Shown: positions 1-11,337 of the stretch, in pieces
Position numbering within the stretch: position 1 is the first letter of the stretch
How the letters are laid out: each line of letters starts with the position of its first letter
Source: Dryomyza anilis
Lineage: Eukaryota; Arthropoda; Insecta; Diptera; Dryomyzidae
Direction of reading: 5' to 3'
Length of the DNA stretch: 64,000 bases
Assembly (NCBI GenBank): GCA_951804985.1
Contig: OX638130.1
Span: 96,903,700 to 96,967,699 of the forward strand
The notes under the pieces: generated by a model
Told to the model about the DNA's origin: nothing
The model's database searches: none
The model's input: the letters and a program-made list of their open reading frames with translations, nothing else
Position numbers and translations under genes: made by a program

Positions 1-363
1 TCTTCCATTCGATTCGATATAGCTTCGCGACTGTTTCAAGATATCGAGGAATTCATTACGAGTTCGTATCTATTTTATACTACAATTCATTCTAAGCAGA
101 TATCTTAACGAGATAATGAAGTTTGTTCGAAACGAGAAAAATAACGATTCTGTATCGATAACGCATTGACTATCGAGATTGATTCGAAAAACATTTCGAT
201 ATCGATGTGATGAATACTTAAATATCATATCCTTTCCTTTAATTCTATTGTAGGAAAAATTAAAAAAAATTATGACTGATAAAGCAACGAGATAGAACTT
301 TTTTATTGCAGTTAGTTCTAGAAAACTTCGATCATCGAAGAGTCCCGAGACACGGCAGACTGG
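1..363. mobile_element. Family A TIR element, cut by the window edge
   Basis: This segment is rich in TATCGATATC-like motifs and shares blocks with 2436-2803 and 5415-5791. It ends in CGAGACACGGCAGACTGG, the terminal motif of those copies. The other end lies outside the window. It encodes no protein and is probably a non-autonomous DNA transposon; its superfamily is not determined. Confidence 0.5.
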
Positions 364-545
364 CTAGTTTCGAAAAAGCTTCGAGAAATAAAAAAGGTCT
401 CCAACACATAGCCGACTCGGCAGGGTAAACATTTTTATATCGAAGTTAGTTTGGAGAAGCTTCAAGTCATCGAAGGAATTCGGTACAAGGCTTCAGAACG
501 CTAAAAGTGTTTTAGGTGACGATTTTTTAGTTTCTGCTAGTTTTC
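364..545. repeat. Degenerate family A-like tail
   Basis: It contains a second, more diverged run of the family A terminal module (TTCGAGAAAT..., GAAGTTAGTTTGGAGAAGCTTC, CATCGAAGG). The end motif is altered to CCGACTCGGCAGGG. It reads as a tandem or nested partial copy next to the first. Confidence 0.35.
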
Positions 546-2435
546 TGTAGTTCTGTATTCTAAATAAAAATATATACAGATGCAAAGAATACATAATCCC
601 ATTAAAACCAACGATCATTCATTTCATGCAACACCGACAAAACACAACTAGTAGAACCTACCAAGCCAATAACCGATCGAGGTAGCACGCAAAAAACGCG
701 AATAACTTAAATGGTTGCGAGTGTTTGCATTAATTTTAATTAAGGATGCCGTCGCTAAACTTTTTTATATCCAGACATATAGTAACGGCGGCAAAAAGCT
801 ATGCGTTAACCAGAAAACAGCCAACCAACAACAATATATGGATGAAGCGTAAGACAGACGATTGGAGACACAAAACTAACAACAGTAATTTTATCACAGT
901 TTTGCAGAACATTAAAAGCCACACATAGATTTGTGTGCGCACACAAATAAATGATTATCTGCAAAGGACACACAAAACAGAAGACAACAGAGAATGTCGC
1001 AAATGCCTAGAGACAAGAGACTTGGCTTTTGCGATGCCTCTATAGTATATTATATATGGTGGCCGTGTGAGCCAGATCGGTGCGACAACAAAACTAATCA
1101 CAGAAGACCGACCGACCAACTATCCAATTGTCCAGCCCAGACCCAATCGCAGTAGTGTTAAACAACAACCTACGGCAGTGACACAGTGGAACAAATGCAA
1201 AGTAACACTATGCCTAGTTTACAACACATGCTATAGCCGATATCGACTACTTTTTATATATATTTTTTTTTGATATGAAAACGTGCAACTTTGTCTACAC
1301 CTAAAGCACCACTTTGTTTTCGCAGCAACTACAATTAAAAACTGTCTGCTACCTTTTAATGAAATCAATTGGATCGTGTGCACGATCACCACTATTTGCA
1401 ATACCTATTCAACCAACAAAAGAGCTACCCAAAAACGTACAACCGACCAATGAGTTTTACGTTCCGTCCAAGTGTTCATGGTGACCGCGCATAATGAGTA
1501 CATCGCCAGTGCAAATCTGCGTCCCACAACGCAGATTTGCACACCTGATAACGATCTGTGCCAAAGAAGCAGCAGCAGCAGCCACCAACACCACACATGG
1601 ATGACTTTTTTTTTTTTTTTTTTAATTTGAGCTCCACAAAAGTGGCTTCAACCGTAAGCCAGCAGACTGGACTTCACATGAATGTATACACGCAAAAAAT
1701 ACTACGAGGAAAACATTACAAACAGACAGCATCCAATACTGCGGAGTTTCGGAAGGGCTCCATTTACAGAGCGCACTGTAGGAATTCATCGCATAGTAGC
1801 GCGATCTGCACGAATCAATGCAAGAAATAAGTTAAAAATTCTAGAGTCATGAGCAAAACTAATGGACCGATGTCACGCAATGAGAAATGTTGAGTTCGCG
1901 ACTGTCGCGCTGCTGATGATGACACCTAATCGACGGTTGCAGCAAACTCGCAGAGTTATGGGGACATTAAGCAGACGGACATACATATATCTATACGGAC
2001 ATACACATATATACATATATAGTGGGGCACAGATCAAGGCGAATTCGGCGTAAAGCCATTTAAACGTAAAGTTCCATGCTTCACCTGCAAAAGTTTTAAT
2101 TGGAGTCTGTATTGCGGTGCCGTTGTATATTGACGGAAAACTACAACGCATAGGAGAAGCGGGGTATATCAGATTTGGAAAATAAGGTTTAGTTAAAATT
2201 ATCATAACTAATAAGCAAAATCTAATAAAAAATACAATGCCAGTATATGATACGTTTCGATATCGTTACAAGTTTAATGGTACAGTATAACCCAGTATTC
2301 CAGCAATACTGGTATGTTTCGTTGATTCGGGGTTAGTTTTAATTATTGTTCGGTTAAATTTTGGTTTCTAGTTTCGGCATGCTGGAGTATTGGTTACAGA
2401 TTCGGTAATTGTTTCAGTTATTGTTTTGATAATAA
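546..2435. other. No gene recognised; AT-rich unique DNA
   Basis: Only short chance frames are present. A poly-T tract lies at about 1608-1623 and a TACATATA/TATATACA run at about 1980-2022. The last 190 bases have TTCGGTT/TTCGATATCG motifs resembling family A flanks. I see no splice-bounded coding exon, promoter or RNA gene. Confidence 0.6.
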
Positions 2436-2803
2436 CCAGTATGCCATTCGTTTCGATATCTTTATGTGATTAATGCTAGCAGATGGAGAAATCGCAACGA
2501 TATCAGGTCTCAATTGGACGTACATGGTAGTTAGATGTCGATGCGTTCTATCGGAGTTTTCTCGATACGAGTAATTGTTCGAAATCGGTACGATATCGAA
2601 GAAAAAAATAATCAAAGTTCGAGATTGCTTCAAAAAATAGTGCGATATCGATGTGTAAACATTTAAATATCGTATATTTTCCTTAAATTTGAACATACGA
2701 GTAATTTTGAAAATTAGAAGCGATTTAGATACGAACTTTGTTATCGAAGTTAGTTGGAGAAAGCTTCGAGGCACCCAAGGCATTCGAGACATGGTAGACC
2801 CGG
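2436..2803. mobile_element. Family A TIR element, apparently full length
   Basis: It starts with CCAGTATGCCATTCGTTTCG and ends with GAGACATGGTAGACCCGG, an imperfect inverted repeat. Its 368-bp length is close to that of the copy at 5415-5791. The interior repeats GATATCG/CGATATC and has no coding capacity. This is a MITE-like element of undetermined superfamily. Confidence 0.5.
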
Positions 2804-3020
2804 AATTCACACGATACTTTCTCGTAGCGATATCGAATGATAATTTTGACCTGCATAGTAGATCGACATCGATGCAGTCTATCGGAGTTTTCTCGGTACG
2901 AGACATTTTAGAAAATCGAATCAATATCGAAAAGAGAAAAAAACAAAGTTTGAAATTTTCTCGAAAACTGTTTGCGACATCGATGTGATAAGCGCCTAAG
3001 ATACTAGATCCAACTTTTTC
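2804..3020. repeat. Second family A copy in tandem, left end missing
   Basis: The internal family A motifs recur in the same order as in 2436-2803 (CGATATCGAATG, GATCGACATCGATGCAGTC, TTTTCTCGGTACGAG, ACATCGATGTGAT). This copy runs into the tandem array that starts at about 3021. Confidence 0.45.
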
Positions 3021-3490
3021 TGAAAGTTAGTCCGAGAATGCTTCGAGGCATCAAAGGTCTCCGAGACATGGCAGACTGGATTCATTCTATATTTATTTTT
3101 GAACGTAATATGCATTCTTACATTGTGTACTTGGTAAGTTATACTAATTTCGAAGTGGCCTAAGCTACTTATTATAAATTTTTATGGAAGTTAGTCCGAG
3201 AATGCTTCGAGGCCTTCGAAGGTCACCGAGACATGGCAGACTGGATTCCTTCTCTATCTATTTTTGAACGTAATATATATTATTACATTGTGTACTTGGT
3301 AAGTAATACTAATTTCGAAGTGGCCTAAGCTACTAATTCCAAATTTTTATGGAAGTTAGTCCGAGAATGCTTCGAGGCATCAAAGGTCTCCGAGACATGG
3401 CAGACTGGATTCATTCTATATCTATTTTTGAACATAATATATATTCTTACATTGTGTACTTGGTAAGTTATACTAGTTTCGAAGTGTTAA
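3021..3490. repeat. 165-bp tandem repeat, just under three units
   Basis: The motif TCCGAGAATGCTTCGAGGC begins at 3031 and recurs, with small changes, at 3195 and 3360, so the spacing is 164 and 165 bp. Each unit carries the family A end motif GAGACATGGCAGACTGG followed by ATTGTGTACTTGGTAAG. The array therefore seems to have been born from a family A terminus plus its flank. Confidence 0.8.
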
Positions 3491-5179
3491 AATTTTAACG
3501 GAAACTTTTTCTTATATGACTCAAGAGAAAGTTTCCTTCAACCATATTATTAAAGTCAAATAAAATTGTTTTTGACACAGATTTATTCATATATAGTCTT
3601 TAATTGTAACCCAATTAGATTCCAGTTGCCAATACCGATCTAAGACTCTTTTAAACATTCCGAAAAGAAGAAGTTTGAGAAATGTAAATTATTTTCCAGA
3701 AATGTTATGATGCGATTTTTGATAAAATCCAACCTAACTAGCACATTATCGTAAAGCACACACTATACAATTTAAGTTTTAAAACGAAAAATTATAATTT
3801 TTTTTATCGAATTCAAAAATTATCATCAAAATGTTGCAGGAATATTAAATAAACTCTACCCTACTCTACCCTATATTTCAATCTCTCGTCGATGTGACGA
3901 AAATAAATGAATTGTCCAAAAGACTTGAACATGATCGCTTATAAAACATAAAGAGGAAGAATTAAATAAACAACGAAAAATAAATCACTGAAATCTGCAA
4001 TGATTTATGGATTCATGGTGGGCATTTTTAGCCTTGGCATTTGAGCTGCTACCAAGAAATTAACATTTTTCTACACTCTATTTGGAGTTTTGCATTGCAA
4101 CGTTTTGGACCCTTCAAACATAATTGAGATCTGAGGAAACAATTATAGCTGTTTTTTCCGTTCTTGTTCCTGCTTTTGATATAAAAGTTTCTCAGGAAAT
4201 TTGTAAAAATATCCATAACACATTTGCAGACGCGTCACATCAAAGATCAAAGACATAGTATATATTTTTTATCATACTAAATCAAATACAGTGTGAAATG
4301 CGCTGAATGTGTGAAAAAAATTAACCAAATTGTCATAAATTGAAAAATACTCATTGAGCAACAACTTTAAAGCGGATTTTAAATTTTTAATCAAAATAAT
4401 AAAGAAATCACTTAAAATGTCATCAGGGATTATGGGGTACAAAGTGCTTGCTACAACGGGATCAGAAGAAATCCAACAACCATCCGCCTTTTATTTTCGA
4501 CGTCACACAATATAGTATGAACTGTCGCACCATATGACGTTAATTTGGCTGATGTGTTGACGCATTTTCTACCACCAATGCTGCTGCTGGAATTCTCTGT
4601 GGAGTACGAGTACGAAAGAAACCCCTTTCGAGAACTGCTGCCCACGTTGTTGTCGTCGCTGCATACGTTCACTTGGCAGCCGGATTTGGCTCTTGTTCAT
4701 TCGGGATCCCAGTGTTTATATAAATCATTCATATGCGGCAGCAAAAGCAACAGCAACAGAACATGACAACCTCATCCAAGTAGCATCAGAATCGTCATCA
4801 TCATCAGTAGCAGCAAGAGTAGGAGCAGCAACAACAACAACAAGTTAAACAACAGCAAGTTCCCGAATCTAGGCCGCACACCAAGAAATGACAATTCTCG
4901 GAATATTTAAGCACCAAAATAGTTTGCTATTCTATATGGCGCACACAACAATGCAAAGTTTTGAAAAACGATCTGGATTTATAAGCAATAAACAGCAACA
5001 TAAAGATGACGTTTTTGTTTAACTTTGAAAACGATAAATTTTAAATCTTTGATTAGCTGATATTGGATTTCAAATAATGATTTAAAATACAGTAACGAAG
5101 CATTTCGAAAATGTTTTGTGGTTATTTTAATATATTTAGTTCACACAGAAATATGTACTATGGCACAGAAATATGCACT
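3491..5179. other. No gene recognised; AT-rich DNA with opa run
   Basis: A short inverted repeat (GGAAACTTTTT against GAAAGTTTCC) lies at about 3499-3540. CTCTACCCTACTCTACCCTA occurs at about 3855. No protein, tRNA or transposon terminus was recognised. Confidence 0.55.
4734..4859. repeat. CAG/CAA/TCA triplet-repeat run
   Basis: An interrupted run of CAGCAA, TCATCA and CAGCAACAACAA triplets, typical of fly non-coding DNA and of polyglutamine exons. No frame stays open across it with usable ends, so it is treated as non-coding. Confidence 0.7.
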
Positions 5180-6166
5180 ATGAGGTAGGAATAAAGAAAA
5201 ATATGGTTGTGACAACCAAATTCATTCTGTTAAATTGATTATTAGCATTTCAATTAAAAACTTTCATAAACAGATAAATTCTCTTTTGGCATGAGGAAGG
5301 AAGAAAGTAAAACGCAGTTCTGGCAACCATCTTCATTCAATTAAAACGATTTTCTATAAAATGGTTAATAGTACTATCATATTCGGTTGGAATTACAAAT
5401 AATATCATATACACCCCAGTTTGCCATGTATCGAAGAATTCCGATGCCTCGAATTTTTATCCAACAACTTCGATAAAAAGTTTTGATCTCGTTGCTTTAT
5501 CGATTCTAATTTTTAAAATTTCTCGTACATTCAAATTCATGGACATGATACGATATAAAAACATTTATTGCATCGATATTTTTCGAACTTTGATCATTTT
5601 TTTATCGATATCGTTCCGATTTCTAAATATTTATGTACCGAGAAAACTCCCACAAAACGCATCGATATATACCTACCATGTAGGTCCGATTTGACGCTCG
5701 ATATCGGTACGAGAAAGTGTCCGATATCGTGTGATTTCTTCATTTTTTCTCATTGATCTCGTAACGATTTCGAAACGAATGGCATACTGGGACACACCAA
5801 AATATTATAAATTTGTTATAAATTTAATGTAGTTTAACTAACAACCTTTTGATTTCTGTATGTAAGAAACGATTTAGCAGTTGAGAGAACCGACTTGGAT
5901 GGCGTAACAGAATTTCAATTAAAGACAGATGGAATCTTCCTCGTTATTGGGAAAACAGATGCGTTAGGAAATACCACAGAATATCAAAAGAGTTTCAATT
6001 GAAGACAGATAAATTCTTCTTCGATTTTGGGAAACTAGAAGTAATGGGATATACCACAGCCATACCACTACTTGAATCCTTCAGATGCTTCGAAAAATTC
6101 TCGAAATGGCTTTGATTAAGTAATTCTTTCATGTGCCTATACTGAATCTCATTTCATTTCTAAAAT
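5180..6166. repeat. First unit of a direct duplication (about 600 bp plus insert)
   Basis: Blocks in the same order recur at 6190-6790: TATGAGGT-GGAATAAAGAAAA, GTGACAACCAAATT, GGCATGAGGAAGGAAGAAA, ATATTCGGTTGG, CACACCAAAATATTATAAAT, AACGATTTAGCAGTTGAGA and TCTCGAAATGGCTTTGATT. The two units have diverged by substitutions and small indels. This unit is longer because a family A element sits at 5415-5791. The duplicated sequence encodes nothing recognisable. Confidence 0.8.
5415..5791. mobile_element. Family A TIR element inserted in a duplicated unit
   Basis: Ends are CCCAGTTTGCCATGTATCG and the inverse of CGAATGGCATACTGGG. The paralogous unit lacks the element: there the sequence reads TATATACACACACCAAAATA straight through, against ATACACC-element-ACACACCAAAATA here. 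The CA repeat at the target hides the exact duplication, but it is short. No coding capacity. Confidence 0.65.
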
Positions 6167-6189
6167 GATTTCATTTCAAAAATGGCTTT

Positions 6190-6790
6190 TTATGAGGTCG
6201 GAATAAAGAAAATATGGTAGTGACAACCAAATTTGGTACAGCAATAGTTTGTTAAAATTAAAATAATGATTATTAGCATTTCAATTATGAACTTATATAC
6301 ACAGATAATTACTCTTTTGGCATGAGGAAGGAAGAAAAACACAGTTTTGTTAGTCAAAACGATTTCGTACAAATTGGTTAATGGAACTATAATATTCGGT
6401 TGGCATATATATACACACACCAAAATATTATAAATTTGTTCTAAATTGAATGTAGTTCAACTTACAACCTTTTGATTTTTGTATATAGGAAACGATTTAG
6501 CAGTTGAGAAAACCGACTTGGTTGGCTTAACTGAATTCTCAATTAAAGACAGACAAATTCTTCCTCGTTTATGTGAAAACAGATGTGATAGAAAATACTA
6601 CAGTATATTAAAACAGTTTGAATTAAAGACAGATAAATTCTTCTTCGGTTTTGGGAAACTAGAACTAATAGGATATACCACAGCCATACCACGACTTGAA
6701 TCCTCCAGATGCTTCGAAAAATTCTCGAAATGGCTTTGATTTAATAATTTTTTTCATGTGTCTATACCGAATCTCATTTCCAAAATGATT
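6190..6790. repeat. Second unit of the direct duplication, without insert
   Basis: It is the ordered counterpart of 5180-6166 and is uninterrupted at the position where the first unit carries a family A element. It therefore provides the empty site. Confidence 0.8.
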
Positions 6791-6935
6791 CGTATATACT
6801 TTTTCTCGAAAATGTTCGAAGAACTTAAGGAATTTTCTCATCGCAGCCTGCAATGTTTCGGAGACAAACTAGTTTGATCCCCATCTATTATTGATGAAGG
6901 GAATCTTAACATCTAGAGTTATAAGGTACGAGATA

Positions 6936-7640
6936 CACATAAAAAAAATTTACATCATATTGATGAATTCCGTTCTTCAAACCATGATTCATTTTATTGA
7001 AGAACCATTCATAATATTAATGACTAGCGCTATTATTGTTATGAATGCTGTCATAAATATGAAGAACACTTGGTAACTGTCGAAAATGTGTTCTTTAATA
7101 TGATGAACTGTATGTGAATACTACGTTTCATCATATTAATGAATCATATTCAAGAACGCTGTTCATTAAACCAAATTTGTATTAAAATATATATTTTTTC
7201 GTTAATTTTTTGGCGAACTTCTCAAATAAAGTTATATAAAGTTATATTTATAAAAAATATATTTTCATTAAAAAAAAAAAAAACAAAAAATCGAAATATT
7301 TTTTTTTGTAAAATTTTTTTTTTCGGCATTTTTTTTTGTCCGAAAAAAATTTTTAGGTGCTTTTTTTTACTGTTACTTTTTAAAAACAATTTTTACAACA
7401 CTTCGAATTATTTTATTTTATATATAAATTTTTTTTTTTAAATATGACAAAATTCATCAATATGACAATTCAATTTCATTGTATTGAATATTTTGTTCAC
7501 AATAAATGCATTCATTAATATCTCATTTAATTAACGGTGCTATCAATATGATGAATCTGGTAGTTAGTGAAAAAATTCATTGTATTTATGAATAAATTCG
7601 TCATTGAAGAATTTGTTCCATGTATGAACTATTCTCGCTT
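6936..7640 (-). mobile_element. Family B element (CACAGA MITE), right end lost
   Basis: It starts CACATAAAAAAAATTTACATC directly after a TA. It carries the family's ordered landmarks (CATCATATTGATGAATTCCG, TTGAAGAACCATTCATAATATTAATGAC, ACTGTCGAAAA, ACGCTGTTCATTAAACCAAATTT), then the centre of A-runs and T-runs with TTCG steps, then CTGGTAGTTAGTGAAAAAATTCAT. The terminal CTGTG is missing near 7640. Orientation is opposite to 17209-18085. It is non-coding. Confidence 0.75.
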
Positions 7641-10006
7641 TATTACAATTCGATTTGCCGTTTCGATATCTGCCGACCGTTTTAATAGAACTTTTCATGT
7701 CATATAATGTAAGATTTACTTTAAAGAAGCTACTATAATATCATAAATTAATTAATGACTTTTTTTGCAATGGCAACATTTTGTAGGTAATCAAAATAAA
7801 ATCCTTCAAAAAACAAAACTCGAATACGTATAAAGTTTGTTGTGACATTGAAGCCGTCTTTTGTTTTTTCCATACTGCATTGTAATTAATTCCGTAACTT
7901 TTGTGTAACAGTCCCTTATTTTTCAAGTTATTTAAAAACAATTTATGTAAATTCCAACAATCTACGGGTTGCACATCCTTACACAGTAGTAGTAGCAGCA
8001 ACAGCAACATCCGCCTGCTTGCGCCATGCTGTGTAAGCAACATTTTGCGCTGCGTTATCATAATTTAGTCTCTTATCTATTTGGCATTAATTTTAAGCTT
8101 CTTACGGCCGACTTTAGTTTGTCGCAAAGTGCCAACAAGTAGCGAGTAGTAGTAGCAATAGTAGCAGCAACCGCTTCCAACACTTGGTGCGATCCAATGT
8201 CTGACGTCTGCGTGCGAATATTTCTACCTCAAGTGCACCTGTTCGGAAGAGTACAGAAAGACAGACAGACAGACAGACAAAGACCCGCATCCGCACCCAA
8301 AGGCAACCGTAAATATTTGGCCAATGAAAGTTGCTACAGCAGCGAAAGCTTCCCACGTGACGACGATGCTGCTGCTGATGATGATGGCGACGACTACGAC
8401 AACGACAACCTAGGACACGCCGCCAACTTGTGTTACTTTTACGTAAATTAATACAAAATTTGGCAAAGATAAAGTTTACTTTTAATTTGTAAGAAGACGT
8501 TGCTACTGCTGAGCCAACGAAGCGCTAAATTATATCTGCTTCAGAGCAAGAGGAGCATGAGGTGCAGTCGGGGAATAGTAGGAGTTGGTGTTGAGTTAAG
8601 GCAGCACAAGTAGCTGTAGCAGTTTGAGACAATTTCTTCCAGTTACACGCACAGCTGTGATGCTTGTCAAATATATTTTCCGCGGAAAACCTGAGCCAAT
8701 GATGAAAACTAATCAACAAAATGCTGTGGGCTTCACTTGCCCCGAAGAAACCAGCAAGGACTCATGTTGCTGACAGAGCAGCAAGACGGCACGACGGCAG
8801 CAGAAGCAGCTGCGGCAAAGTCAAGTTGTTGACGGACGGATCAAGTGGCAACTGCTGCGCCGCAACGCACTCGAAACTTTGCAATGCTCCACTGGCAAGA
8901 GTTCGTTCGTCCGTCCGCTCGTCTACCGTCGAAAACGGCTAACGCAATACTTTTGTTTAACTTGTGCTCCAATAGTTGCTGTTGCTGATAGTCGTTACGG
9001 TTTCGATGTCCTTTTGTCCTTCTGCTGAGTTGTAGGACATTTGGGTTTTTTTTTGTTTTGTTTTGGGAAATATGCCGGCGCGTGTTGCTGCTGACATTTA
9101 CCAAGTCTACAATGTTGTTGGGAAGGGAGGTCTCCAGATAAGTAAAACGAGGTTATTTTTTAACGGTGTAGTTTGATCGAGGTACTTTTAACGGTGTTTT
9201 ATAGATAGGCTTTTTTTTTGTCGTGGTATTTTGGAAATTGTGCTATGGTCGAGCTATTTTGGTAGAGAAGAACGGTAAGTTTTTTTGGAAGTTGTACTTC
9301 GGTAGTGCTACTTCCGAAGGAATAGTTTTAACGCACAACTTTTGTCAGTGAAATTTAGAACATATACTTTAGACGTTGTACTTCGGCCGATGTAATTTGG
9401 TCGGAGTATTTTTTAGGCATACTCATGCAAAAAACAATAGCAGTAACATTAACGACAGACTGCCTGTTGGCGCATAATTTATGCAAATTGTTGCAACAAG
9501 CGCTGTGATTATTTGCTTACGATTAAAACAATTCCCACGTCGACGACAACGACAATTTCAGCAACACTCTTTCATTACGTATTCCAAAATTATCAGTAAA
9601 TATTATGCTTAAGCCTGCAAATAACTAAATAAATAAATTTACAAAGAAAATGCAATTTGCAGCTAAAGCCAGATAAGGTGGCAACATCTATGAAGCGCTG
9701 CAAGATTTCAACTTGAAAATTAAATTAAAATGTCGCCGAATGTCTGACGAGGCGCTGACGATGTGTGTGATACTAGAGCAAGGATTTGAAAATAGTTTTA
9801 AACATGTTGCAACATTTGCCAAGGGAGAAAGTGGAGACGCAAGGTGCTTATGGAACATTTCTGAGAACCTCGTATACGTTTTGAGGTTATTGTCTTCATT
9901 GGGTGTTGGGTGTTTCTGAGTGTGTGTGACAAAACTTCTTACATAAGCGGTTGTGTTGTTGCCAACTTAATTAAGTTTGCTTTAACCGCCAAAGGGGTCC
10001 AACATG
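7641..10006. other. No gene recognised; triplet-rich unique DNA
   Basis: Contains CAG-type runs (about 7985-8010, 8130-8170 and 8335-8410), an (ACAG)5 microsatellite at 8261-8279, and a GTCCGTCCGCTCGTC stretch at about 8907. Apparent proteins here are leucine-, aspartate- or glutamine-rich frames through triplet repeats. No transposon terminus or exon structure is evident. Confidence 0.55.
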
Positions 10007-10137
10007 TACACAGAAAAAAAATTCTTCAATATAATGAATTTATTCATAAATATTATGAATTTTTTCACCAACTACCAGATTCATCATATTGATACCACCA
10101 TTCATGAAATGACATATTAATGAATGAATTCATTATA

Positions 10138-10250
10138 AAGGGTTTTCAACAGGGACGCTACAAAAATAGAGCGACAGGCACAGCAAACGACGCCATATTT
10201 CTTGCCGCTCTTTTGACATTTCTCTTAAGTAAGGTTTGCCATTTCATGAG
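10138..10250 (+). mobile_element. Family C foldback, one arm only, nested in family B
   Basis: Following TA at 10136-10137, AAGGGTTTTCAACAGGGACG begins the arm seen in full at 16813, 24140 and 52162. The copy stops after GGTTTGCCATTTCATGA, close to the centre of the full element, and family B sequence (ATGAACAAAATATTC) resumes. The second arm has been deleted. Confidence 0.8.
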
Positions 10251-10619
10251 AAAGATGAATGTTATGAACAAAATATTCAATACAATCAAATTGAATTGTC
10301 ATATTGATGAATTTGTTCATAATATTTAAAAAAAAAATGTAATTCGAAAAAAAGTTTTGTAAAAATTTCATTTAAAAAACAGTAACAAAATTAAAAAAAA
10401 TATCCGAAAAAAAATGTTCGGACAAAAAAAAATGTTTCCGAAAAAAAAATGTTGGAGAAAAAAAATTCGAAATAAAAAATATTTTGTTCGAAAAAAACAT
10501 TATTTTGTTCAAAAATTTATATTTTCAAATAATTTTTTTTCAAAAAAAAAAAATTGTCCGAAAAAAATTTTTTTTTCAAAATTTTTTTTTTTTCATAAAT
10601 ATATTTTTTATAAATATAA

Positions 10620-10929
10620 TAATAATAATAGTTTGGCGCTACAGTCCTGTGTAGAACTTCGGCCGAGCTCTCTCACCATCTTGAGCTATGCGTGTTATAT
10701 TTGTACTCAAATTGGTGGGACCTACAGTTTATTGCCGAATCCGAATGGCGGGTGAGAGCTTTTCATAGGCAATGGTTTTACTCTCGAAGGTTTGCCATTT
10801 ACTACCGAGAGGTAGCACGGTATAGAAAAATGTTTCTATGAAAAGATGTTGTTAGCCCCAGTCCAGGCTTGAACCGGGGACCTTTCGGCTCACAGTCCAA
10901 CGCACTAACCACTGAGCTACCGCGGCTAC
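10620..10929 (-). mobile_element. SINE-1, full-length tRNA-derived copy
   Basis: On the minus strand the head (near 10929) has a pol III A box TAGCTCAGTGG and a B box GGTTCAAGCC. A non-tRNA body follows (CATAGAAACATTTTTCTATA, CTACCTCTCGG, CATTCGGATTCGG), then CAGGACTGTAGCGCCAAACT and an (ATT)n tail. It is flanked by AATATAA at 10613-10619 and 10930-10936, a likely target duplication. SINEs have no protein and rely on a LINE for movement. It lies inside a family B element. Confidence 0.85.
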
Positions 10930-11337
10930 AATATAACTTTTTGTTAATAAAAAGTTGTAATTATAATAAATATATTATAAAACATTTTACTAATTGATGC
11001 ATGACGAGCAAGCATTATATAAGAAATAACACAAGAACTACTTGAGAAATGAGAAGTACGACAAAAAATGAACGAAAAAAAAATATGTTGATAGAAATTT
11101 GGTTTAATGAGCAGCGTGCTTCAATATGATGAACATATAACATACATTTTGGGTTCACATACAGTTCATCATATTCAAGAATTTTTTTTCGACAGTTACC
11201 AAGCGTTCATCAGATTTATGATCGCATTTATAACATGGATGATGTTAGTCATTAATATTATGAATGGTTCTTCAATACAATGAATCATGTGTTGAAGAAC
11301 GGAATTCATCAATATATTGTACATTTTTTTCTGTGTA

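Larger units (their letters stand above)
10009..11335 (+). mobile_element. Family B element, complete, with two nested insertions
   Basis: It begins CACAGAAAAAAAATTC after TA (10007-10008) and ends TTTTTTTCTGTG followed by TA (11336-11337). This suggests a TA target duplication, as in Tc1/mariner-like MITEs. Removing the family C half element (10138-10250) and the SINE (10620-10929) leaves about 900 bp, close to the 877 bp of 17209-18085. Internal features are repeated ATTCATCATATTGATG motifs in both orientations and a low-complexity centre of A-runs and T-runs separated by TTCG or CCG. There is no transposase. Confidence 0.8.

Noticed and set aside
6190..6790. Duplicated unit as a possible gene family
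   Set aside because: Frames are not conserved between the two units; indels shift them, so this is repeated non-coding DNA.
10856..10929. tRNA-like sequence with A and B boxes
   Set aside because: It is the head of SINE-1: the cloverleaf stems do not pair well, a SINE body follows, and many copies exist. No functional tRNA gene was found.
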